Position numbers and translations under genes: made by a program | NCBI GenBank assembly: GCA_964016885.1 | Contig: OZ024744.1 | Coordinates: 21,072,098 to 21,136,097 of the forward strand | From: Eledone cirrhosa | Taxonomy: Eukaryota > Mollusca > Cephalopoda > Octopoda > Eledonidae | Length of the DNA stretch: 64,000 bases | Reading direction: 5' to 3' | The notes under the pieces: model-generated | The model's input: the letters and a program-made list of their open reading frames with translations, nothing else | Database searches by the model: none | What the model was told of the DNA's origin: nothing | Shown here: one piece after another, positions 25,801-39,190 of the stretch | Position numbering within the stretch: the first letter of the stretch is position 1 | Layout: each line of letters begins with the position of its first letter

Positions 25801-26109
25801 ACAATAGTTGAATCTTAAGATAAAACTCGTTTTAACAACTGTTGAATCTTAAGAACTGACTCGTTTTAACAACATCTGAATCTTAAGATAAAACTCGTTT
25901 TAACAACAGTTGAATCTTAAGAACTGACTCGTTTTAACAACAGCTGAATCTTAAGATAAAACTCGTTTTAACAACAGTTCAAACTTAAGAAATGACTCGT
26001 TTTAAGAAAAGTTGAATCTTATGAACCCACTCATTTTAACAACAGTTGAATCTTAAGATAACATTCGTTTTAACAACAGTTGAATCTTAAGATAAAACTC
26101 GTTTTAACA
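22851..26109 (+). repeat. Core HOR copy 3 (haplotype beta)
   Basis: CTTAACAT is at 23434 and TTCAGCC at 25605. Every alpha/beta diagnostic position reads beta: T at 23650 (AAAGTTCG), A at 23538 (GAATCTAATG), T at 23987, T at 24559, G at 25184. The extra base of the 35-bp monomer is CTTTAAG instead of CTTAAAG, and the 33-bp monomer after TTCAGCC is present. Near 25,790 there is an ACGCGTGTTAAC variant shared with copies 5 and 6. After the core it runs into the beta tail (CAGATG and GAACGG monomers) rather than the AACTGTTG spacer. Confidence 0.85.
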
Positions 26110-28989
26110 ACAGTTGAATCTTAAGAACGGACTCGTTTTAACAACAGCTGAATCTTAAGATAAAACTCGTTTTAACAACAGATGAATCTTAAGAACTGAT
26201 TCGTTTTAACAACAGTTCAAACTTAAGAACTGATTCGTTTTAACAACAGTTGAATCTTAAAATAAAACTCGTTTTAACAACAGTTGAATCTTAAGATAAC
26301 ATTCGTTTTAACAACAGTTGAATCTTAAGAACTGACTCGTTTTAACAACAGTTGAATCTTAAGAACTGACTCGTTTTAACGACAGCTGAATCTTAAGATA
26401 AATCTCGTTTTAACAACAGTTGAATCTTAAAGATAAAACTCGCTTTAACAACAGTTGAATCTTAAGAACTGACTCGTTTTAACAACAGTTGAATCTTAAG
26501 AAAAAACCCGTTTTAACAACAGTTGAATATTAAGAACTGTCTCGTTTTAACAACAGTTGAATGTTAAGATAAAACTCGTTTTAACAATAGTTGTATCTTA
26601 AGAACTGACTCGTTTTAACAACAGTTGAATCTTCAAATAAAACTCGTTTTAACAACAGTTGAATCTTAAGAACTGACTCGTTTTAACAACAGTTGAATGT
26701 TAAGATAAAACTCGTTTTAACAATAGTGGAATCTTAAGAACTGACTCGTTTTAACAACAGTTGAATCTTAAGATAAAACTCGTTTTAACAACAGTTGAAT
26801 CTTAAGAACTGACTCGTTTTAACGACAGATGAATCTTAAGATAAAACTCGTTTTAACAACAGTTCAAACTTAAGAAATGACTCGTTTTAAGAAAAGTTGA
26901 ATCTTATGAACTCACTCATTTTAACAACAGTTGAATCTTAAGATAACATTCGTTTTAACAACAGTTGAATCTTAAGAACTGATTCGTTTTAACAACAGTT
27001 GAATCTTAAGATAAAACTCGTTTTAACAACAGTTGAATCTTAAGAACGGACTCGTTTTAACAACAGCTGAATCTTAAGATAAAACTCGTTTTAACAACAG
27101 TTGAATCTTAAGAACTGATTCGTTTTAACAACAGTTGAATCTTAAGATAAAACTCGTTTTAACAACAGTTGAATCTTAAGAACTGACTCGTTTTAACGAC
27201 AGCTGAATCTTAAGATAAAACTCGTTTTAACAACAGTTGAATCTTAAGAACTGACTCGTTTTAACAACAGTTGAATCTTAAGATAAAACTCGTTTTAACA
27301 ACAGTTGAATCTTAAGAACTGACTCGTTTTAACGACAGCTGAATCTTAAGATAAATCTCGTTTTAACAAGAGTTGAATCTTAAAGATAAAACTCGCTTTA
27401 ACAACAGTTGAATCTTAAGAACTGACTCGTTTTAACAACAGTTGAATCTTAAGACAAAACCCGTTTTAACAACAGTTGAATATTAAGAACTGTCTCGTTT
27501 TAACAACAGTTGAATCTTAAGAACTGACTCGTTTTAACAACAGTTGAATGTTAAGATAAAACTCGTTTTAACAATAGTGGAATCTTAAGAACTGACTCGT
27601 TTTAACAACAGTTGAATCTTAAGATAAAACTCGTTTTAACAACAGTTGAATCTTAAGAACTGACTCGTTTTAACGACAGATGAATCTTAAGATAAAACTC
27701 GTTTTAACAACAGTTGAATCTTAAGAACTGACTCGTTTTAACAACAGTTGAATCTTAAGATAAAACTCGTTTTAACAACAGTTGAATCTTATGAACTAAC
27801 TCATTTTAACAACAGTTGAATCTTAAGTTAAGAATCGTTTTAACAACAGTTGAATCTTAAGAACTGACTCGTTTTAACGACAGCTGAATCTTAAGATAAA
27901 ACTCGTTTTAACAACAGTTGGATCTTAAGAACTGACTCGTTTTAACAACAGTTGAATCTTACGATAAAACTCGTTTTAACAACAGTTGAATCTTATGAAC
28001 TAACTCATTTTAACAACAGTTGAATCTTAAGTTAAGACTCGTTTTAACAACAGTTGAATCTTAAGAACTGACTCGTTTTAACAACAGTTGAATCTTAAGA
28101 CAAAACCCGTTTTAACAACAGTTGAATCTTAAGAACTGACTCGTTTTAACAACAGTTGAATCTTAAGAACTGATTCGTTTTAACAACAGTTCAAACTTAA
28201 GAACTGATTCGTTTTAACAACAGTTGAATCTTAAAATAAAACTCGTTTTAACAACAGTTGAATCTTAAGATAACATTCGTTTTAACAACAGTTGAATCTT
28301 AAGAACTGACTCGTTTTAACAACAGTTGAATCTTAAGATAAAACTCGTTTTAACAACAGTTGAATCTTAAGAACTGACTCGTTTTAACGACAGCTGAATC
28401 TTAAGATAAATCTCGTTTTAACAACAGTTGAATCTTAAAGATAAAACTCGCTTTAACAACAGTTGAATCTTAAGAACTGACTCGTTTTAACAACAGTTGA
28501 ATCTTAAGAAAAAACCCGTTTTAACAACAGTTGAATATTAAGAACTGTCTCGTTTTAACAACAGTTGAATGTTAAGATAAAACTCGTTTTAACAATAGTT
28601 GTATCTTAAGAACTGACTCGTTTTAACAACAGTTGAATCTTCAAATAAAACTCGTTTTAACAACAGTTGAATCTTAAGAACTGACTCGTTTTAACAACAG
28701 TTGAATGTTAAGATAAAACTCGTTTTAACAATAGTGGAATCTTAAGAACTGACTCGTTTTAACAACAGTTGAATCTTAAGTTAAAACTCGTTTTAACAAC
28801 AGTTGAATCTTAAGAACTGACTCGTTTTAACGACAGATGAATCTTAAGATAAAACTCGTTTTAACAACAGTTCAAACTTAAGAAATGACTCGTTTTAAGA
28901 AAAGTTGAATCTTATGAACTCACTCATTTTAACAACAGTTGAATCTTAAGATAACATTCGTTTTAACAACAGTTGAATCTTAAGAACTG
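26110..28989 (+). repeat. Beta tail and its internal duplicate of about 2.0 kb
   Basis: The segment contains CAGATG, GTTGTATC, GTTTTAAGAAAAG, AAGAAAAAACCCG (26501 and 28509) and several 35-bp CTTAAAGATAAAACTCGC monomers. Its beginning (about 26.2-27.0 kb) recurs at its end (about 28.2-29.0 kb) at about 2,008 bp. About 27,240-29,000 recurs at about 44,310-46,070, offset 17,071 (CTTACGAT 27958/45029), but this copy lacks three monomers (102 bp) near 27,515. It also has AAGTTAAGAATCG at 27827, a marker otherwise seen only from 44.9 kb on. The segment ends at an abrupt join to an alpha core near 28,990. Confidence 0.75.
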
Positions 28990-31655
28990 ATTCGTTTTAA
29001 CAACAGTTGAATCTTAACATAAAACTCGTTTTAACAACAGTTGAATCTTAAGAACTGACTCTTTTTAACAACAGTTGAATCTTAAGATAAAACTCGTTTT
29101 AACAACAGTTGAATCTTATGAGCTAACTCATTTTAACAACAGTTGAATCTTAAGTTAAGACTCGTTTTAACAACAGTTGAATCTTAAGAACTGACTCGTT
29201 TTAACAACAGCTGAATCTTAAGATAAAGCTCGTTTTAACAACAGTTGAATCTTAAGAACTGACTCGTTTTAACAACAGTTGAATCTTCAAATAAAACTCG
29301 TTTTAACAATAGTGGAATCTTAAGAACTGACTCGTTTTAACAACAGTTGAATCTTAAGATAAAACTCGTTTTAACAACAGTTGAATCTTAAGAACTGACT
29401 CGTTTTACCAACAGCTGAATCTTAAGATAAAACTCGTTTTAACAACAGTTCAAACTTAAGAAATGACTCGTTTTAACAAAAGTTGAATCTTATGAACTCA
29501 CTCATTTTAACAACAGTTGAATCTTAAGATAACATTCGTTTTAACAACAGTTGAATCTTAAGAACCGATTCGTTTTAACAACAGTTGAATCTTAAGATAA
29601 AACTCGTTTTAACAACACTTGAATCTTAAGAACGGACTCGTTTTAACAACACCTGAATCTTAAGATAAAACTCGTTTTAACAACAGTTGAATCTTAAGAA
29701 CTGATTCGTTTTAACAACAGTTCAAACTTAAGAACTGACTCGTTTTAACAACAGTTGAATCTTATGAACTGACTCATTTTAACAACAGTTGAATCTTAAG
29801 ATAACATTCGTTTTAACAACAGTTGAATCTTAAGAACTGATTCGTTTTAACAACAGTTGAATCTTAAAGATAAAACTCGTTTCGACAACAGTTGAATCTT
29901 AAGAACTGACTCGTTTTAACAACAGCTGAATCTTAAGATAAAACTCGTTTTAACAACAGTTGAATCTTAAGATAAAACTCGTTTTAACAACAGTTGAATC
30001 TTAAGAACTGACTCGTTTTAACGACAGCTGAATCTTAAGATAAAACTCGTTTTAACAACAGTTCAAACTTAAGAAATGACTCGTTTCAACAACAGTTGAA
30101 TCTTATGAACTGACTCATTTTAACAACAGCTGAATCTGAAGATAAAACTCGTTTTAACAACAGTTGAATCTTAAGAACTGATTCGTTTTAACAACAGCTG
30201 AATCTTAAGATAAAACTCGTTTTAACAACAGTTGAATCTTAAGAACTGACTCGTTTTAACAACAGCTGAATCTTAAGATAAAACTCGTTTTAACAACAGT
30301 TGAATCTTAAGATAAATCTCGTTTTAACAACAGTTGAATCTTAAGAACTGACTCTTTTTAACAACAGTTGAATCTTAAGATAAAACTCGTTTTAACAACA
30401 GTTGAATCTTATGAGCTAACTCATTTTAACAACAGTTGAATCTTAAGTTAAGACTCGTTTTAACAACAGTTGAATCTTAAGAACTGACTCGTTTTAACAA
30501 CAGCTGAATCTTAAGATAAAACTCGTTTTAACAACAGTTGAATCTTAAGAACTGACTCGTTTTAACAACAGCTGAATCTTAAGATAAAACTCGTTTTAAC
30601 AACAGTTGAATCTTAAGATAAAACTCGTTTTAACAACAGTTGAATCTTAAGTACTGACTCGTTTTAACAACAGTTGAATCTTAAGGTAAAACTCGTTTTA
30701 ACAACAGTTGAATCTTATGAACTAACTCATTTTAACAACAGTTGAATCTTAAGTTAAGACTCATTTTAACAACAGTTGAATCTTAAGAACTTACTCGTTT
30801 TAACGACAGCTGAATCTTAAGATAAAACTCGTTTTAACAACAGTTGGATCTTAAGAACTGACTCGTTTTAACAACAGTTGAATCTTACGATAAAACTCGT
30901 TTTAACAACAGTTGAATCTTATGAACTAACTCATTTTAACAACAGTTGAATCTTAAGTTAAGACTCGTTTTAACAACAGTTGAATATTAAGACAAAACCC
31001 GTTTTAACAACAGTTGAATCTTAAGAACTGTCTCGTTTTAACAACAGTTGAATCTTAAGATAAACCTCGTTTTAACAACAGTTTAATCTTAAGAACTGAC
31101 TCGTTTTAACAACAGTTGAATCTTAAGACAAAACTCGTTTTAACAACAGTTGAATCTTAAGAACTGACTTGTTCTAACAACAGTTCAGCCTTAAGAACTG
31201 ACTCGTTTTAACAACAGTTGAATCTTAAAATAAACCTCGTTTTGACAACAGTTGAATCTTAAGAACTGACTCGTTTTAACAACAGTTAAATCTTAATAAC
31301 TGACTCGTTTTAACAACAGTTGAATGTTAAGATAAAAATCGTTTTAACAATAGTTGAATCTTAAGATAAAACTCGTTTTAACAACTGTTGAATCTTAAGA
31401 ACTGACTCGTTTTAACAACATCTGAATCTTAAGATAAAACTCGTTTTAACAACAGTTGAATCTTAAGAACTGACTCGTTTTAACAACAGCTGAATCTTAA
31501 GATAAAACTCGTTTTAACAACAGTTCAAACTTAAGAAATGACTCGTTTTAAGAAAAGTTGAATCTTATGAACCCACTCATTTTAACAACAGTTGAGTCTT
31601 AAGATAACATTCGTTTTAACAACAGTTGAATCTTAAGATAAAACTCGTTTTAACA
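28990..31655 (+). repeat. Core HOR copy 4 (haplotype alpha, left end truncated)
   Basis: CTTAACAT (29013) is preceded by GATTCG from the beta tail, where the other five copies have a CTTAAGTTAAAAC monomer, so this copy starts at a recombination junction. All alpha marks are present: C 29229, T 29117, C 29566, G 30138, A 30763. There is no 33-bp monomer after TTCAGCC (31184). It follows copy 2 at an offset of 10,577 bp. A private change is GATAAAAATCG at 31338. Confidence 0.85.
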
Positions 31656-33352
31656 ACTGTTGAATCTTAAGAACTGACTCGTTTTAACAACAGCTGAATC
31701 TTAAGATAAAACTCGTTTTAACAACAGTTGAATCTTAAGAACTGACTCGTTTTAACAACAGTTGAATCTTCAAATAAAACTCGTTTTAACAACAGTTGAA
31801 TCTTAAGAACTGACTCGTTTTAACAACAGTTGAATGTTAAGATAAAACTCGTTTTAATAATAGTGGAATCTTAAGAACTGACTCGTTTTAACAACAGTTG
31901 AATCTTAAGATAAAACTCGTTTTAACAACAGTTGAATCTTAAGAACTGACTTGTTTTAACAACAGCTGAATCTTAAGATAAAACTCGATTTAACAACAGT
32001 TCAAACTTAAGAAATGACTCGTTTTAACAAAAGTTGAATCTTATGAACTCACTCATTTTAACAACAGTTGAATCTTAAGATAACATTCGTTTTAACAACA
32101 GTTGAATCTTAAGATAAAACTCGTTTTAACAACAGTTGAATCTTATGAACTAACTCATTTTAACAACAGTTGAATCTTAAGTTAAGACTCGTTTTAACAA
32201 CAGTTGAATCTTAAGAACTGACTCGTTTTAACGACAGCTGAATCTTAAGATAAAACTCGTTTTAACAACAGTTGAATCTTATGAACTAACTCATTTTAAC
32301 AACAGTTGAATCTTAAGTTAAGACTCGTTTTAACAACAGTTGAATCTTAAGAACTGACTCGTTTTAACAACAGTTGAATCTTAAGACAAAACCCGTTTTA
32401 ACAACAGTTGAATCTTAAGAACTGTCTCGTTTTAACAACAGTTGAATCTTAAGATAAACCTCGTTTTAACAACAGTTTAATCTTAAGAACTGACTCGTTT
32501 TAACAACAGTTGAATCTTAAGACAAAACTCGTTTTAACAACAGTTGAATCTTAAGAACTGACTTGTTCTAACAACAGTTCAGCCTTAAGAACTGACTCGT
32601 TTTAAAACAGTTGAATCGTTAGAACTGACTCGTTTTAACAACAGTTGAATCTTAAAATAAAACTCGTTTTAACAATAGTTGAATCTCAAGAACTGACTCG
32701 TTTTAGCAACAGTTGAATCTTAAGATAACACTCGTTTTCATAACAGTTGAATCTTAAGAACTGTCTCGTTTTAACAACAGTTGAATTTTAAGATAAACCT
32801 CGTTTTGACAACAGTTGAATCTTAAGAACTGACTCGTTTTAACAACAGTTAAATCTTAATAACTGACTCGTTTTAACAACAGTTGAATGTTAAGATAAAA
32901 CTCGTTTTAACAATAGTTGAATCTTAAGAACTGACTCGTTTTAACAACAGTTGAATCTTAAGATAAAACTCGTTTTAACAACTGTTGAATCTTAAGAACT
33001 GACTCGTTTTAACAACAGCTGAATCTTAAGATAAAACTCGTTTTAACAACAGTTGAATCTTAAGAACTGACTCGTTTTAACAACAGTTGAATCTTCAAAT
33101 AAAACTCGTTTTAACAACAGTTGAATCTTAAGAACTGACTCGTTTTAACAACAGTTGAATGTTAAGATAAAACTCGTTTTAATAATAGTGGAATCTTAAG
33201 AACTGACTCGTTTTAACAACAGTTGAATCTTAAGATAAAACTCGTTTTAACAACAGTTGAATCTTAAGAACTGACTTGTTTTAACAACAGCTGAATCTTA
33301 AGATAAAACTCGATTGAACAACAGTTCAAACTTAAGAAATGACTCGTTTTAA
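31656..33352 (+). repeat. Spacer between core copies 4 and 5, with a 68-bp loss
   Basis: This is the counterpart of 21,079-22,850. The GTTGGATC...CTTACGAT dimer present at about 21,690-21,757 is missing near 32,270. The offset to the earlier copy therefore changes from 10,577 to 10,509 bp, exactly 68 bp. TTCAGCC at 32578 has the 33-bp monomer after it. The rest, including the ACTCGATTGAAC variant near 33,312, matches without visible change. Confidence 0.8.
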
Positions 33353-36300
33353 CAAAAGTTGAATCTTATGAACTCACTCATTTTAACAACAGTTGAATCT
33401 TAAGATAACATTCGTTTTAACAACAGTTGAATCTTAAGAACTGATTCGTTTTAACAACAGTTGAATCTTAAGATAAAACTCGTTTTAACAACACGTGAAT
33501 CTTAAGAACGGACTCGTTTTAACAACACCTGAATCTTAAGATAAAACTCGTTTTAACAACAGTTGAATCTTAAGATAAAACTCGTTTTAACAACAGTTGA
33601 ATCTTAAGAACTGACTCGTTTTTACGACAGCTGAATCTTAAGATAAAATTCGTTTTAACAACAGTTCAAACTTAAGAAATGACTCGTTTTAACAACAGTT
33701 GAATCTTATGAACTGACTCATTTTAACAACAGTTGAATCTTAAGAACTGATTCGTTTTAACAACAGCTGAATCTTAAGATAAAACTCGTTTTAACAACAG
33801 TTGAATCTTAAGAACTGACTCGTTTTAACAACAGCTGAATCTTAAGATAAAACTCGTTTTAACAACAGTTGAATCTTAAGAACTGACTCGTTTTAACAAC
33901 AGCTGAATCTTAAGTTAAAACTCGTTTTAACAACAGTTGAATCTTAACATAAAACTCGTTTTAACAACAGTTGAATCTTAAGAACTGACTCTTTTTAACA
34001 ACAGTTGAATCTTAAGATAAAACTCGTTTTAACAACAGTTGAATCTAATGAGCTAACTCATTTTAACAACAGTTGAATCTTAAGTTAAGACTCGTTTTAA
34101 CAACAGTTGAATCTTAAGAACTGACTCGTTTTAACAACAGCTGAATCTTAAGATAAAGTTCGTTTTAACAACAGTTGAATCTTAAGAACTGACTCATTTT
34201 AACAACAGTTGAATCTTCAAATAAAACTCGTTTTAACAATAGTGGAATCTTAAGAACTGACTCGTTTTAACAACAGTTGAATCTTAAGATAAAACTCGTT
34301 TTAACAACAGTTGAATCTTAAGAACTGACTCGTTTTACCAACAGCTGAATCTTAAGATAAAACTCGTTTTAACAACAGTTCAAACTTAAGAAATGACTCG
34401 TTTTAACAAAAGTTGAATCTTATGAACTCACTCATTTTAACAACAGTTGAATCTTAAGATAACATTCGTTTTAACAACAGTTGAATCTTAAGAACTGATT
34501 CGTTTTAACAACAGTTGAATCTTAAGATAAAACTCGTTTTAACAACACTTGAATCTTAAGAACGGACTCGTTTTAACAACACCTGAATCTTAAGATAAAA
34601 CTCGTTTTAACAACAGTTGAATCTTAAGAACTGATTCGTTTTAACAACAGTTCAAACTTAAGAACTGACTCGTTTTAACAACAGTTGAATCTTATGAACT
34701 GACTCATTTTAACAACAGTTGAATCTTAAGATAACATTCGTTTTAACAACAGTTGAATCTTAAGAACTGATTCGTTTTAACAACAGTTGAATCTTTAAGA
34801 TAAAACTCGTTTCGACAACAGTTGAATCTTAAGAACTGACTCGTTTTAACAACAGCTGAATCTTAAGATAAAACTCGTTTTAACAACAGTTGAATCTTAA
34901 GATAAAACTCGTTTTAACAACAGTTGAATCTTAAGAACTGACTCGTTTTAACGACAGCTGAATCTTAAGATAAAACTCGTTTTAACAACAGTTCAAACTT
35001 AAGAAATGACTCGTTTTAACAACAGTTGAATCTTATGAACTGACTCATTTTAACAACAGCTGGATCTTAAGATAAAACTCGTTTTAACAACAGTTGAATC
35101 TTAAGAACTGATTCGTTTTAACAACAGCTGAATCTTAAGATAAAACTCGTTTTAACAACAGTTGAATCTTAAGAACTGACTCGTTTTAACAACAGCTGAA
35201 TCTTAAGATAAAACTCGTTTTAACAACAGTTGAATCTTAAGATAAATCTCGTTTTAACAACAGTTGAATCTTAAGAACTGACTCTTTTTAACAACAGTTG
35301 AATCTTAAGATAAAACTCGTTTTAACAACAGTTGAATCTTATGAGCTAACTCATTTTAACAACAGTTGAATCTTAAGTTAAGACTCGTTTTAACAACAGT
35401 TGAATCTTAAGAACTGACTCGTTTTAACAACAGCTGAATCTTAAGATAAAACTCGTTTTAACAACAGTTGAATCTTAAGAACTGACTCGTTTTAACAACA
35501 GCTGAATCTTAAGATAAAACTCGTTTTAACAACAGTTGAATCTTAAGATAAAACTCGTTTTAACAACAGTTGAATCTTAAGTACTGACTCGTTTTAACAA
35601 CAGTTGAATCTTAAGGTAAAACTCGTTTTAACAACAGTTGAATCTTATGAACTAACTCATTTTAACAACAGTTGAATCTTAAGTTAAGACTCGTTTTAAC
35701 AACAGTTGAATCTTAAGAACTGACTCGTTTTAACGACAGCTGAATCTTAAGATAAAACTCGTTTTAACAACAGTTGGATCTTAAGAACTGACTCGTTTTA
35801 ACAACAGTTGAATCTTACGATAAAACTCGTTTTAACAACAGTTGAATCTTATGAACTAACTCATTTTAACAACAGTTGAATCTTAAGTTAAGACTCGTTT
35901 TAACAACAGTTGAATATTAAGACAAAACACGTTTTAACAACAGTTGAATCTTAAGAACTGTCTCGTTTTAACAACAGTTGAATCTTAAGATAAACCTCGT
36001 TTTAACAACAGTTTAATCTTAAGAACTGACTCGTTTTAACAACAGTTGAATCTTAAGACAAAACTCGTTTTAACAACAGTTGAATCTTAAGAACTGACTT
36101 GTTCTAACAACAGTTCAGCCTTAAGAACTGACTCGTTTTAAAACAGTTGAATCGTTAGAACTGACTCGTTTTAACAACAGTTGAATCTTAAAATAAACCT
36201 CGTTTTGACAACAGTTGAATCTTAAGAACTGACTCGTTTTAACAACAGTTAAATCTTAATAACTGACTCGTTTTAACAACAGTTGAATGTTAAGATAAAA

Positions 36301-36618
36301 CGCGTGTTAACAATATTTGAATCTTAAGATAAAACTCGTTTTAACAACTGTTGAATCTTAAGAACTGACTCGTTTTAACAACATCTGAATCTTAAGATAA
36401 AACTCGTTTTAACAACAGTTGAATCTTAAGAACTGACTCGTTTTAACAACAGCTGAATCTTAAGATAAAACTCGTTTTAACAACAGTTCAAACTTAAGAA
36501 ATGACTCGTTTTAAGAAAAGTTGAATCTTATGAACCCACTCATTTTAACAACAGTTGAATCTTAAGATAACATTCGTTTTAACAACAGTTGAATCTTAAG
36601 ATAAAACTCGTTTTAACA
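33353..36618 (+). repeat. Core HOR copy 5 (haplotype beta)
   Basis: CTTAACAT is at 33943 and TTCAGCC at 36114. Beta marks: T 34159, A 34047, T 34496, T 35068, G 35693, CTTTAAG near 34,794, and the 33-bp monomer present. It follows copy 3 at an offset of 10,509 bp and precedes copy 6 at 6,460 bp. Private changes include CAGCTGGATC near 35,062, AAACACG near 35,932 and CAATATTTG near 36,314. Confidence 0.85.
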
Positions 36619-37150
36619 ACAGTTGAATCTTAAGAACGGACTCGTTTTAACAACAGCTGAATCTTAAGATAAAACTCGTTTTAACAACAGATGAATCTTA
36701 AGAACTGATTCGTTTTAACAACAGTTCAAACTTAAGAACTGATTCGTTTTAACAACAGTTGAATCTTAAAATAAAACTCGTTTTAACAACAGTTGAATCT
36801 TAAGATAACATTCGTTTTAACAACAGTTGAATCTTAAGAACTGACTCGTTTTAACAACAGTTGAATCTTAAGAACTGACTCGTTTTAACGACAGCTGAAT
36901 CTTAAGATAAATCTCGTTTTAACAACAGTTGAATCTTAAAGATAAAACTCGCTTTAACAACAGTTGAATCTTAAGAACTGACTCGTTTTAACAACAGTTG
37001 AATCTTAAGAAAAAACCCGTTTTAACAACAGTTGAATATTAAGAACTGTCTCGTTTTAACAACAGTTGAATGTTAAGATAAAACTCGTTTTAACAATAGT
37101 TGTATCTTAAGAACTGACTCGTTTTAACAACAGTTGAATCTTCAAATAAA
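36619..37150 (+). repeat. Beta tail after core copy 5
   Basis: This matches 26,110-26,641 (offset 10,509) and 43,079-43,610 (offset 6,460). It holds GAACGG, CAGATG, CTTAAAATAAAAC, ATAACATTCG, the 35-bp CTTAAAGATAAAACTCGC monomer, AAGAAAAAACCCG, and GTTGTATC followed by CTTCAAAT. It leads directly into the 1,020-bp duplication. Confidence 0.8.
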
Positions 37151-38170
37151 ACTCGTTTTAACAACAGTTGAATCTTAAGAACTGACTCGTTTTAACAACA
37201 GTTGAATGTTAAGATAAAACTCGTTTTAACAATAGTGGAATCTTAAGAACTGACTCGTTTTAACAACAGTTGAATCTTAAGATAAAACTCGTTTTAACAA
37301 CAGTTGAATCTTAAGAACTGACTCGTTTTAACGACAGATGAATCTTAAGATAAAACTCGTTTTAACAACAGTTCAAACTTAAGAAATGACTCGTTTTAAG
37401 AAAAGTTGAATCTTATGAACTCACTCATTTTAACAACAGTTGAATCTTAAGATAACATTCGTTTTAACAACAGTTGAATCTTAAGAACTGATTCGTTTTA
37501 ACAACAGTTGAATCTTAAGATAAAACTCGTTTTAACAACAGTTGAATCTTAAGAACGGACTCGTTTTAACAACAGCTGAATCTTAAGATAAAACTCGTTT
37601 TAACAACAGTTGAATCTTAAGAACTGATTCGTTTTAACAACAGTTGAATCTTAAGATAAAACTCGTTTTAACAACAGTTGAATCTTAAGAACTGACTCGT
37701 TTTAACGACAGCTGAATCTTAAGATAAAACTCGTTTTAACAACAGTTGAATCTTAAGAACTGACTCGTTTTAACGACAGCTGAATCTTAAGATAAATCTC
37801 GTTTTAACAAGAGTTGAATCTTAAAGATAAAACTCGCTTTAACAACAGTTGAATCTTAAGAACTGACTCGTTTTAACAACAGTTGAATCTTAAGACAAAA
37901 CCCGTTTTAACAACAGTTGAATATTAAGAACTGTCTCGTTTTAACAACAGTTGAATGTTAAGATAAAACTCGTTTTAACAATAGTTGTATCTTAAGAACT
38001 GACTCGTTTTAACAACAGTTCAACCATAAGAACTGACTCGTTTTAAAACAGTTGAATCGTTAGAACTGACTCGTTTTAACAACAGTTGAATCTTAAAATA
38101 AAACTCGTTTTAACAATAGTTGAATCTCAAGAACTGACTCGTTTTAGCAACAGTTGAATCTTAAGATAAC
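37151..38170 (+). repeat. 1,020-bp tandem duplication, copy 1
   Basis: This block is exactly thirty monomers. The parallel reading of 37,151-38,179 against 38,171-39,199 shows no difference. It includes one 35-bp monomer (CTTAAAGATAAAACTCGC) and one 33-bp monomer (TTTTAAAACAG), which cancel to keep the length at 30 x 34. Compared with the beta tail at 26.1-27.5 kb it lacks 68 bp near 37,773. Near 38,019 it joins a TTCAACCATAAG variant of the TTCAGCC marker, a form seen only in this duplication. Confidence 0.92.
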
Positions 38171-39190
38171 ACTCGTTTTAACAACAGTTGAATCTTAAGA
38201 ACTGACTCGTTTTAACAACAGTTGAATGTTAAGATAAAACTCGTTTTAACAATAGTGGAATCTTAAGAACTGACTCGTTTTAACAACAGTTGAATCTTAA
38301 GATAAAACTCGTTTTAACAACAGTTGAATCTTAAGAACTGACTCGTTTTAACGACAGATGAATCTTAAGATAAAACTCGTTTTAACAACAGTTCAAACTT
38401 AAGAAATGACTCGTTTTAAGAAAAGTTGAATCTTATGAACTCACTCATTTTAACAACAGTTGAATCTTAAGATAACATTCGTTTTAACAACAGTTGAATC
38501 TTAAGAACTGATTCGTTTTAACAACAGTTGAATCTTAAGATAAAACTCGTTTTAACAACAGTTGAATCTTAAGAACGGACTCGTTTTAACAACAGCTGAA
38601 TCTTAAGATAAAACTCGTTTTAACAACAGTTGAATCTTAAGAACTGATTCGTTTTAACAACAGTTGAATCTTAAGATAAAACTCGTTTTAACAACAGTTG
38701 AATCTTAAGAACTGACTCGTTTTAACGACAGCTGAATCTTAAGATAAAACTCGTTTTAACAACAGTTGAATCTTAAGAACTGACTCGTTTTAACGACAGC
38801 TGAATCTTAAGATAAATCTCGTTTTAACAAGAGTTGAATCTTAAAGATAAAACTCGCTTTAACAACAGTTGAATCTTAAGAACTGACTCGTTTTAACAAC
38901 AGTTGAATCTTAAGACAAAACCCGTTTTAACAACAGTTGAATATTAAGAACTGTCTCGTTTTAACAACAGTTGAATGTTAAGATAAAACTCGTTTTAACA
39001 ATAGTTGTATCTTAAGAACTGACTCGTTTTAACAACAGTTCAACCATAAGAACTGACTCGTTTTAAAACAGTTGAATCGTTAGAACTGACTCGTTTTAAC
39101 AACAGTTGAATCTTAAAATAAAACTCGTTTTAACAATAGTTGAATCTCAAGAACTGACTCGTTTTAGCAACAGTTGAATCTTAAGATAAC
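38171..39190 (+). repeat. 1,020-bp tandem duplication, copy 2
   Basis: This is the second copy of 37,151-38,170. The left junction is visible. Upstream of it the sequence reads ATAACACTCG, which elsewhere is always followed by TTTTCATAACAG, but here by TTTTAACAACAG. The right-hand copy of the same point (39,181-39,200) still has the normal TTTTCAT. So the crossover joined an ATAACACTCG monomer to a CTTCAAATAAAACTCG monomer within their shared ACTCGTTTT stretch, in register. Confidence 0.92.
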
